Below, piece by piece: positions 22,479-29,066 of a stretch of DNA of 29,066 bases. The translations under genes were made by a program, and so were the position numbers. Source of the DNA: Bodo saltans (lineage: Eukaryota; Euglenozoa; Kinetoplastea; Eubodonida; Bodonidae); assembly GCA_001460835.1 (NCBI GenBank), contig CYKH01000335.1, forward strand, positions 1 to 29,066, in the 5' to 3' direction. The first letter of the stretch is position 1. Each line of letters opens with the position of its first letter. Below the pieces are notes generated by a model, which was not told the origin of the DNA, did no database searches, and worked only from the letters and a program-made list of their open reading frames with translations.

Positions 22479-24032
22479 AACCTCCCCATGCGCCCCGATG
22501 ACGCACTGCTGACGACGACAGCCGAGCTGGATGTCCTGTTCGCCAAGGAGGTAAGGCCCCTCCCCCCAGTAAAGGTTGCCCCCGCTGCCGTCGAGGCGAA
22601 GGCGGACGGGATTGATGAGGAGGATCTTGACCGGATGCTCGAGGAGACGGTACAAGAAGTGCAAGAGCTCAATATGTACGTGAAGGCCGAACTTAAGGGA
22701 ATGGAGGAGGAGGAAGCGGAGATGAAGGCAAAGCTGCAGGAGCTCGAAGAAAGCCTCACCACGGTTGAGGACGAAGAGGCAAAGGAGACCACAAAGAAGC
22801 AAATTCTTCTAGTGGAGAAGATGCTGGAGATTCACAACAAGACTCGTGAACTCCGCTCGCATGAATGTACAGTGGAGACCTTCCTTCAGACCCAAGTGCT
22901 GGACCTGCGCAAGTCTCGCATCAACGTCGGAGAGCTGAACGAAAACGAAACAGAGGCGTTCCTCAACGACGAGGAGCGAGCCATGTCTGCGCATGAGCTC
23001 TTCGCAGTAGGTGTCGGCGCTCTGCAAGAGCAGCAGATTGAACAAGCATTGCACTTCTTGCGCCTTGCCGCTGTTCACCACAGGCACTCGCAAAGTATTT
23101 CCATTTTATTCCGCATCTACTCCGAGCTTGGCTCTGCTCGCGGTGCGTACATACTCCTGCAACGTGCCAAGGAGAACGACGATCTGCTTGACGTGACCTC
23201 CAATTTGCAGGTGGCAGAAATGTTCGATCGAGGTGCACGCCATTTCCCTCCGATCTTCGGTGCTGCGGTGTATTTCTACCAACGCGCAGCTCGTTGCGGC
23301 AGCGTGCACGCTATGATTGGACTCGCTCAATTGTTCCTCCGCGGGTCCACCACCGCCACGACCCTCAACGAGGAGGAGCGTGAGGCCAACATTGATAAGA
23401 AGAAGTACCACGCGTGGTTGGAGCAGGCTATTGGCCGTGGCTCCGGTGCTGCCTTGTTTATCAAGGGATGCATGCACTTGCGTGGCGAGCACGGCTGCGA
23501 GAAAAGCTATCGTGTCGCGAAGGACTACCTCGAGCGCTCTGGCAAGTGCCAGCCTGAGATTATCAAGCGCTCAGCTGGCGTCAACGCAGCACTTGAGAAG
23601 CTGCGCATTGAGGAGGACGCCGCCTCTGGGAACACCACCGAGCTGGGATCGCCCATGTCGCCCCCAACGCCACCGACCTCACCGTCCGGCGGACTGACCA
23701 CGGCTCCTCAACGTAGTGCTCCAAAGGTTGACGTTGCCGCACGCCTTGCCGCCCTAGACAACCAGAGCCCTTTGAGCCCTGTCGAAGGCGCTGCTAGGAA
23801 ACCAGCGAAGAAGGCAACCGGAGGTTCTCACGCCGCTGCCTCAGCCCGCTCTCGTGCCTTCTGGGAGCGCGCCACCGTCACCGGCACTGCAGTGTATGTT
23901 GTCTACACGTTGGCCTTCCCACTGCGCGTGATGTTCCTGCCACAGTTCTACACTGCGATCCAATGGTTCCTTGACTTGTTTGGCTTTGGAGGTAGCTCCA
24001 GCGGATTGGATGCGCGCGGTTTGATGATGTAA
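22188..24032 (+). CDS. CS-domain/coiled-coil/Sel1-repeat protein with C-terminal hydrophobic segment
   Basis: The 614-residue product starts with a CS domain (about 1-100: VWVQSTEEGDTSLEVTVPVV, LYSRVSEDVEWRAENSNVVV), which in other proteins binds HSP90 or clients. Residues about 140-240 are a highly charged coiled coil (AELKGMEEEEAEMKAKLQEL). Residues about 265-460 hold Sel1/TPR-like helices (HELFAVGVGALQEQQIEQAL, AAVYFYQRAARCGSVHAMIG, AALFIKGCMHLRGEHGCEKS). A Pro/Ser/Ala linker follows. The last ~50 residues contain a hydrophobic stretch (GTAVYVVYTLAFPLRVMF, then FYTAIQWFLDLFGFGG) that may anchor it in a membrane. Its ATG lies in the second copy of the 304-bp duplication, without a pyrimidine tract directly upstream, so how this full-length frame is expressed is unclear. 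A co-chaperone adaptor role is inference. Confidence 0.8.
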   Translation: MSNYFLGNGVVWVQSTEEGDTSLEVTVPVVLPAGVRTKELTVLVKERDVLCIKYKESTLVQWRLYSRVSEDVEWRAENSNVVVDLVKAEAATWPCLLNLPMRPDDALLTTTAELDVLFAKEVRPLPPVKVAPAAVEAKADGIDEEDLDRMLEETVQEVQELNMYVKAELKGMEEEEAEMKAKLQELEESLTTVEDEEAKETTKKQILLVEKMLEIHNKTRELRSHECTVETFLQTQVLDLRKSRINVGELNENETEAFLNDEERAMSAHELFAVGVGALQEQQIEQALHFLRLAAVHHRHSQSISILFRIYSELGSARGAYILLQRAKENDDLLDVTSNLQVAEMFDRGARHFPPIFGAAVYFYQRAARCGSVHAMIGLAQLFLRGSTTATTLNEEEREANIDKKKYHAWLEQAIGRGSGAALFIKGCMHLRGEHGCEKSYRVAKDYLERSGKCQPEIIKRSAGVNAALEKLRIEEDAASGNTTELGSPMSPPTPPTSPSGGLTTAPQRSAPKVDVAARLAALDNQSPLSPVEGAARKPAKKATGGSHAAASARSRAFWERATVTGTAVYVVYTLAFPLRVMFLPQFYTAIQWFLDLFGFGGSSSGLDARGLMM

Positions 24033-24540
24033 GAACATACATTCGCGCGCGTGTGCAAAGCACGCAAGCAAAAGCCATCACAACAACAAAATGCTCTTAC
24101 TGAGTCATCACCACACACAAAATTACCTCTTCACACAACACCCACAACAAAGGGATGAACGAAAGAAAAAAAACCATCAAGGCGAATGCCACACCTGAGA
24201 CAGTTAATACGGGAGTTAAGCGCAGACACACACACAAACACAACAGCAACAAAAAACAAGACACGAACAACATTGAAGAACGAACAAAAAAGTACCGCGC
24301 AATCGAGTGTCAATAGATCTATTTCTTCATTAGCGTTTCGCGAAAACGCCGGAAGAATTTCTTTGACCTTCGTTGCCCCAAATTCTAACCTTCACACACT
24401 ATCACTGCACCTTCACTTTTATCAACAAAGAGCGAGTGGTGTTGCGATCCCGCTTAGAAAAATATTGTGTGTGGGAAAATAATTCATTTCTCTCCTTTGT
24501 TGATTTTCATAAAAAAAAAACAGTCACCGGCGTCGGGACA
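24033..24540. other. 508-base intergenic region, A/C-rich, no gene seen
   Basis: The left half is A/C-rich with many CACA and CAACAA stretches (about 24075-24260). The right half becomes T-rich and holds the splice tract of the next gene. Frames open at 24186-24482 and from 24373 have leader-like low-complexity translations. I see no tRNA, snoRNA or repeat that I can support. Confidence 0.5.
24481..24523 (+). promoter_or_regulatory. putative trans-splice acceptor for the PPR-like gene
   Basis: A T/C-rich tract is followed by ten A residues and CAG, with the AG at 24522-24523. The ATG at 24541 is 18 bases downstream. The A-run between tract and AG is a slight departure from the usual layout. 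Confidence 0.55.
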
Positions 24541-25467
24541 ATGCACTCCGCACGACTACAAGTATCAACCATGAGAGCCATGCGACGAGCAGCACCGGCT
24601 GCTACCATTGCACTCTTAGGATCGTCGCCCTCCCCGTCTTCCTACGGACTTCTGCACAACACTGCTAGCTGTATTGCCCTCAGCAACTCAGTGAGATGGT
24701 GCAGCACCGCCTCAACTAGTAGTGCCGGCGCTTCGTCGACGACGACTGCAGCGCAAGGCAATTTATTTGATCGGACGGCGGCTGCTCGACGTGAAATTCA
24801 CGACCTTTGGGCGGGGTCTCAAACAGCTGCTTCTGCCGAACAAGAGTCTGCACGTCAGAATCAAATCGTGGAATTGATTGAGCGGTATCAACTCGGCCCC
24901 ACAGGCGCAAAGGAGGAAGATATTATCAGATCTCTTGGCGAGTCCTTTGATCGACTGCTGCTCCTTTGTGTGCCTCTGGGCGAGAAGGGGGCTGCGTCGC
25001 TCGAAGCATTGCTTGGTAGCGCTGGCCGCCTTGGTCGGGAGATTGGCATTCGAACGATTCAGCATTTGTTTTCTCGTTGTGCGTCGTATGCAGAGGCAAT
25101 TGCCATCTTTTACACGCTGCGCCGATGCAACGTTAACATGAATATGGAATCTTACTACGCGATGCTCTACTCACTGCAGCGCTTAGAAGAGGAGTCATGG
25201 GCATTGAAGTTTGCTGATGAACTTGACGAGAAGAAAACTGTTTCCGAACAGGCGTTCGACTTTATGATGCAAGGTTGCGCGAATCAATTGTTGCCGGAGA
25301 ACAAACCTTGGATTGGTAATGTGATGTATGCGGATGGCAATGGCACCGCACCACAACCTTCGATGAGAGCATCACAAGAAGAGTACGATAAGTTAGGCGA
25401 GAAGTGGACGAAGAGGTACAAGGAAGGACCCACTGCGGGATTCGTCTCGTCCCAGTCGAGTGCGTAA
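24541..25467 (+). CDS. mitochondrially targeted PPR-like protein
   Basis: The 308-residue product begins with a basic, hydroxylated and acid-free stretch (MHSARLQVSTMRAMRRAAPA, then ATIALLGSS), a typical mitochondrial presequence for about the first 60 residues. The body is helical; about 165-250 resembles one or two pentatricopeptide units (IRTIQHLFSRCASYAEAIAI, then YYAMLYSLQRLEEESWALKF). PPR proteins bind RNA or ribosomes in kinetoplastid mitochondria, where they are numerous. The C-terminal ~50 residues are charged and not repetitive. It is short for an RNA-editing PPR protein, so a mitoribosome-associated role is possible. That is inference. No catalytic motif is seen. Confidence 0.6.
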   Translation: MHSARLQVSTMRAMRRAAPAATIALLGSSPSPSSYGLLHNTASCIALSNSVRWCSTASTSSAGASSTTTAAQGNLFDRTAAARREIHDLWAGSQTAASAEQESARQNQIVELIERYQLGPTGAKEEDIIRSLGESFDRLLLLCVPLGEKGAASLEALLGSAGRLGREIGIRTIQHLFSRCASYAEAIAIFYTLRRCNVNMNMESYYAMLYSLQRLEEESWALKFADELDEKKTVSEQAFDFMMQGCANQLLPENKPWIGNVMYADGNGTAPQPSMRASQEEYDKLGEKWTKRYKEGPTAGFVSSQSSA

Positions 25468-25587
25468 CCAACCCGTTGTGCTGTGTGAGTTAGGAAGGGA
25501 CGCGTTTTGGACCCGGCTATCAAATCCAACAAAAAAATGTGAGTCTTTTTTCTTACCTTGCACCATAACACATCTGCATGCAACTTG

Positions 25588-25633
25588 AACTTTTTTTTCT
25601 TGATAATTTTGCTTCTTTTTTGATGCGCGCCAG
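25588..25633 (+). promoter_or_regulatory. putative trans-splice acceptor for the channel gene
   Basis: T-rich blocks (ttttttttcttgataatttt and gcttctttttt) are followed by GCGCCAG with the AG at 25632-25633. The ATG at 25657 is 23 bases downstream; a second in-frame ATG is at 25690. Confidence 0.6.
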
Positions 25634-25656
25634 AACAGCGCTGTCCGATTTCACCG

Positions 25657-27891
25657 ATGAAACAACGAATCAAGACGCGTCGAGTTTCGATGCTAGATAG
25701 CGAAGAGACGCCAGCTAGAGGTGCCAACCACCGTGCAGTTGAGGCTGAGCCGGCATCAGCACCAGCTGCAGCGGTCGACAGCAGCATACCATCGGCGGTT
25801 GCAACATCGTCAACGTCGTCAACAACGACAACGGAACCGCTGAATTTACTGCCTCAGAAGCAGGAGCGGAAGCGAAGGGGAGCGCCTCCCAGTGGTCGCC
25901 CTCTTGCGGAGATGGACATCGAAACTCTTTGCGACATCCTGTGCCCTGATTCACTCCTTCCTGCCTTTCGTCGTGTGCCCACCGTCGCTTCGGAAGTGCT
26001 ACAGCGTTATCAACGAACAGCAGCTGCACGGTCTCACAAGATACTATCCGAGATGAAAGCAACGGATGGAGAAGGGGCGGAGGATGTTGGGGTCGCCGTC
26101 GAGCAGCTGGCCCAAGCATGCGAGGCTTACGTGAAGCGCTACAAGAAAAGAATGGAACTCCTCGTTCAATACAGCGAAGACGCAACAACAGGCGCCCAAT
26201 CGTTAACGTCATCGCCTTCTTCTGGCAACAACGGTGGTCGTGGAGTGCGTGACTGGTGCCAACGTGTTCAGGACTACTACGCACGGCCCCTCTCTACCTT
26301 ACAAGGGCGCATCGTATTCGCATTTCACGTGATCCTGTGCATGGCCACCCTCACCTCCATCACCCTGCAGACACTTCCTACCATCAACCCGCGTCTTCAC
26401 CCTGACTACACCAGCACGTGGAATGGGGTTGAGGGAACGATCTCCGCTCTGATGCTGCTGGACGTACTCGTGATCTTTTTAGCGAACCTTTTTGACCCGG
26501 ATCGTGCTGTGTCACATTCCATGAAGTTGTACATTTTATCTTTGAGCAATTGTTTTGACGTCGCCGCCCTTATTCTGCCCACCATTCAAATCGCAACAGG
26601 CACAAGCGCTGCGTTTTCGTTAGTCCCCACAAATGCGTCTAACGCTACCAATTCAACCGGAGGGTACTACTTCATCCCGCGAAATAATTTTGCATTCGAC
26701 GCGGAAGGCGAGCTGGTCATTGTCCACGGCCAAGACGATCCATTTTTGCTCTTTCGCCTCTTACGCGTCTACCGTATGATGCGTGCCCTTCGACATTTCT
26801 ACGCGTTTGAGGATCTTTTTGAAACGCTCCGTCGATCCGCCATCCCCCTTATTGGGCCGGTCGTGGCAGTCCTTATTTTTGTGGTGGGATTCGCGTCGAT
26901 TGTGTACACCATGGAGGCTGGGTCCTACATGAATATGATGTTTATGGTGCGCGATGAAGATTGTGAATCACGGCCGCTGTTTGTCCTTGGCCTGGAGACG
27001 TGTCCTCGAACAGAGTCCAAGTTCCTGTCTATTTTCCATTCCATGTGGTTTGCATTGATTTCATTGCTGACGATCGGCTTTGGGGACATGGTGCCCAAGA
27101 CACTCTTAGGGCGCATGGTCAGCCTCGTGTGCATTGTCGTGGGGCAACTCTTAATGGCGATGCCGATTGCGATTATTGGCAATAAATTTACGTATGTCGT
27201 CACGAACCTGAAAGCGGAGCGCCGAGCTGTGTTAGAGTACATACACATCCGTAAGCAGCAACACTTGGACGACGAAGCGAATATGGATGAGGCTGCCCGT
27301 AAAATACGCGGTGGTGGTGGCGGTGGCAATGGTTCTTCTTTGGCGCTTAACGGCCTCATCACAACAACATCTACAGTGACCACTGATATGTCTGTTATCA
27401 TTGGTGGTCGAAATTCTGTCGGGCAAGGTGGTGACGAGTTGGATGAGGAGATGTGGCGCGTAGATGGAAACCGAAAGAAGAAGGCAGAGTCTTCGATCGA
27501 GGAAGACGATGCGGAGGAGCATCATCACTTTGGTAACGGCAATCACAAGCGCACGCTACTCACATTCTCGGACGACAATGTTGCTGCGCTTCATCGTGAG
27601 CATGATGTGCGGGATTTGACGCACATCACACTGCCTGGGGGGAGCCCTGGTGGTGGAAGTCGGTCGGTGCCTCTTGTCATTGCTGCGATGACGACACGTG
27701 ACACGACGCAACAATGGGCGTCAGCTGCAACACGAGATGATGAGAAGCGTTCGTTAGCTCAGCAACAACAACAACAAGATGACTTGGCAGAGTTTGACGT
27801 CCTCGACTCGGACGAGGTGAAGCCTCTCAGTGCTACGCGTGTTCTGACGACACGTGACACGACGCAACAATGGGCGTCAGCTGCAACATGA
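25657..27891 (+). CDS. voltage-gated potassium channel, truncated by a frameshift
   Basis: The 744-residue product has the six-helix Kv plan. The first ~215 residues are a low-complexity, then helical cytosolic region. S1 lies at about 216-243 (IVFAFHVILCMATLTSITLQ), followed by S2 with LMLLDVLVIFLANLF and S3 with SNCFDVAALILP. A long S3-S4 loop carries N-glycosylation-like NAS/NAT/NST sites. S4 (about 364-380) has regularly spaced arginines, LFRLLRVYRMMRALRHF. The pore helix and selectivity filter are LISLLTIGFGDMVP, with TIGFGD at about 472-477. S6 contains LLMAMPIAIIGNKF. The filter has Phe where most Kv channels have Tyr. The C-terminal cytosolic part ends in a Gln/Asp-rich repeat, where a 44-base duplication creates the stop at 27889-27891. 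The downstream FHA-like frame probably belongs to the same gene. Confidence 0.88.
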   Translation: MKQRIKTRRVSMLDSEETPARGANHRAVEAEPASAPAAAVDSSIPSAVATSSTSSTTTTEPLNLLPQKQERKRRGAPPSGRPLAEMDIETLCDILCPDSLLPAFRRVPTVASEVLQRYQRTAAARSHKILSEMKATDGEGAEDVGVAVEQLAQACEAYVKRYKKRMELLVQYSEDATTGAQSLTSSPSSGNNGGRGVRDWCQRVQDYYARPLSTLQGRIVFAFHVILCMATLTSITLQTLPTINPRLHPDYTSTWNGVEGTISALMLLDVLVIFLANLFDPDRAVSHSMKLYILSLSNCFDVAALILPTIQIATGTSAAFSLVPTNASNATNSTGGYYFIPRNNFAFDAEGELVIVHGQDDPFLLFRLLRVYRMMRALRHFYAFEDLFETLRRSAIPLIGPVVAVLIFVVGFASIVYTMEAGSYMNMMFMVRDEDCESRPLFVLGLETCPRTESKFLSIFHSMWFALISLLTIGFGDMVPKTLLGRMVSLVCIVVGQLLMAMPIAIIGNKFTYVVTNLKAERRAVLEYIHIRKQQHLDDEANMDEAARKIRGGGGGGNGSSLALNGLITTTSTVTTDMSVIIGGRNSVGQGGDELDEEMWRVDGNRKKKAESSIEEDDAEEHHHFGNGNHKRTLLTFSDDNVAALHREHDVRDLTHITLPGGSPGGGSRSVPLVIAAMTTRDTTQQWASAATRDDEKRSLAQQQQQQDDLAEFDVLDSDEVKPLSATRVLTTRDTTQQWASAAT

Positions 27892-28041
27892 CGACACGTG
27901 ACACGACGCAACAATGGGCGTCAGCTGCAACACGAGATGATGGGAGACGTTCTTCAGCTCAGCAACAACAACACGATGACTTGTCAGAATTTGACGTTAT
28001 CGACTCGGACGAGGTGAGGCCTCTCAGTGCAACGCGTGTTC
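27689..28041. repeat. tandem repeat array: 156-bp unit, 44-bp partial copy, ~150-bp unit
   Basis: The element starting tgacgacacgtgacacgac occurs at 27689, 27845 and 27889. The first interval is 156 bases (52 codons, frame kept); the second is only 44 bases (frame lost). The third copy extends to a full unit of about 150 bases, shorter by six in its CAA run. The unit encodes TTRDTTQQWASAAT, a Gln run, and EFDVxDSDEVxPLSATRV. Confidence 0.95.
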
Positions 28042-28937
28042 CTTCACTCCCAACACTGCCGTCGGTCATGTTTTGCCGATACCTTCAGTTCGCCACGAAG
28101 CAGCAAACACTTGATCTGACTGCAGGGGACCGGCTTGTTGTGTACGCCGTGGAAATGTACTTGCGGCATGCTGCGAAGCGATACTTGCGACACAACGCGA
28201 GCAGAAATGATTCTGATGCGCACACTGGTGAAGAGGGTCGTTCCGCAGAACCTAATACCGCCGCGACTGCTCCTCCAGTCACTACAACGACAGCGACCAA
28301 CACCAAGCGCCATCTTGTCCTTGTACATCCCGATGTTGCCAACGTTGTCGAGTTGGCCACGCACACATCGTACGACATCGGTGAAGATGCAAGTTGCGAG
28401 TTACAGCTGAGAGACCCGCTGGTGCGAGCGTTGGCCATGTCACTGTACTCCGAGAAGCCTCGACGTGAACTCCAGCAGCGCTCGAATATCGGCAACACGA
28501 GCCCCCGACGCGATGGCAGCGGCTACACACCATCTTCATCTTCCTCGGGTGCAAAGCTGTCAAGTGCTGGGAGAGCCACACCGTTGAACATTTCTTTACG
28601 GCAAAGCTATGGCCTTGCGCCAACACACTGCAACATCAACTTTTGGCATTCCATTGTCCAGCATCCCAGTGAAGTTTCGTCGAGTGGCAGCGTAGCAACT
28701 ATGAACCCCGCAGGAACAGCTGCAGTCTCCTCAGCAGCCATCCCGTCTCTGTTCCTAGAGAATCCATACGGCAATACCGTGTTAGTCAATGGCCAATCGC
28801 TATCGGTTCATGGAGAACGCCATTTGAAGGATGGGGATGTGATTCAGTACTCTAAAGTCTGTGACGCGGTGAGCACGACGATTGGCTCTTCCTACGCATA
28901 TGATGTGGATGCTGTGGTGCGTGGTAGAAATGAGTGA
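27870..28937 (+). CDS. FHA-like C-terminal part of the channel gene (other frame)
   Basis: This 355-residue frame begins inside the repeat array and continues the same repeat (TTRDTTQQWASAATRDDGRR). It then carries a basic helical stretch (YLRHAAKRYLRHNASRND) and an FHA-like domain. Its parts are YDIGEDASCELQLRDPLV, in the position of the IGR-type strand; THCNINFW, in the position of the SRxH strand; and NPYGNTVLVNGQSL followed by HLKDGDVIQYSKVC, the typical end of the fold. A Ser/Gly-rich loop interrupts the domain. The canonical arginine after IG is Glu, and the SRxH serine-arginine pair reads PT. Phosphothreonine binding may therefore be lost or altered. There is no acceptor tract in front of it, and collapsing the 44-base copy puts it in frame with the channel. 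A separate protein is less likely. Confidence 0.7.
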   Translation: MGVSCNMTTRDTTQQWASAATRDDGRRSSAQQQQHDDLSEFDVIDSDEVRPLSATRVPSLPTLPSVMFCRYLQFATKQQTLDLTAGDRLVVYAVEMYLRHAAKRYLRHNASRNDSDAHTGEEGRSAEPNTAATAPPVTTTTATNTKRHLVLVHPDVANVVELATHTSYDIGEDASCELQLRDPLVRALAMSLYSEKPRRELQQRSNIGNTSPRRDGSGYTPSSSSSGAKLSSAGRATPLNISLRQSYGLAPTHCNINFWHSIVQHPSEVSSSGSVATMNPAGTAAVSSAAIPSLFLENPYGNTVLVNGQSLSVHGERHLKDGDVIQYSKVCDAVSTTIGSSYAYDVDAVVRGRNE

Positions 28938-28978
28938 TGCATCGAACGTGTTAGTGACCCCTCCATTGTTTGTGCGTG

Positions 28979-29042
28979 TTTTTTTTTTTTTTTTGCTGTT
29001 GTGTGTGTGTGATTTCATTCAATTTTGCTATTTTCACTTAAG
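28979..29042 (+). promoter_or_regulatory. poly-T tract and putative acceptor for a gene beyond the window
   Basis: A run of about 16 T (28979-28994), a GT repeat (about 29000-29011) and a further T-rich stretch end in TTAAG with the AG at 29041-29042. By analogy with the other genes, a new coding region should start just beyond the right edge. Confidence 0.5.
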
Positions 29043-29066
29043 GGTGTGCCTCTTGTTATTTTTCTT

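Noticed and set aside
1-29066. tRNA, rRNA, CRISPR arrays, insertion sequences or transposase genes
   Set aside because: I looked for T-loop-like words, regularly spaced repeats and transposase motifs on both strands and found none that I could support.

Overview
The window looks like a stretch of a kinetoplastid nuclear chromosome, most likely from a free-living bodonid such as Bodo saltans; the species is an inference. All supported genes lie on the + strand, one after another. None needs a conventional intron. Almost every gene is preceded by a pyrimidine-rich tract and an AG a short distance before its first ATG, as expected for trans-spliced polycistronic transcription. The gene set is eukaryotic: COPI coat, exocyst, dynein light chain, metacaspase, a SET-domain protein, a voltage-gated channel and a mitochondrially targeted PPR-like protein.

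Layout, left to right: a PP6-like phosphatase whose catalytic middle is gone (38-961); coatomer gamma, split by a frameshift (1415-4025); a low-complexity protein of unknown function (4302-5108); dynein light chain LC8 (5291-5563); a TPR-like protein (6014-7600); the MutY adenine DNA glycosylase (7915-9495); a SET-domain protein (9774-11126); a tail-anchored protein with TerD-like domains (11324-12982); exocyst Sec10, split by a frameshift (13314-16960); a metacaspase (17103-18146); a protein with seven helical repeats carrying a beta-hairpin-like insert (18488-20353); a SAM-dependent methyltransferase (20773-21516); a CS-domain/Sel1 protein with a duplicated 5' end (21884-24032); a mitochondrial PPR-like protein (24541-25467); and a voltage-gated channel whose C-terminal part, with an FHA-like domain, is in another frame (25657-28937). 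A further splice-acceptor-like tract at the right edge announces a next gene outside the window.

The genes do not form one pathway. Neighbours in such arrays are usually co-transcribed without being functionally related, although COPI gamma, LC8 and Sec10 all belong to membrane traffic or motor transport.

The most striking signal is structural. The window carries several short, near-identical direct tandem duplications (13, 44, 90, 102, 124, 156 and 304 bp periods). Three of them (13, 44, 304 bp) have lengths that are not multiples of three and break otherwise intact genes; mentally collapsing one copy puts both halves back in one frame. The 124-bp one repeats a gene's stop codon and 3' flank, and its copies differ within the coding part only at synonymous third positions. 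Either this genome generates tandem duplications very actively, or the assembly has stitched allelic copies together in series. Raw reads would separate the two.
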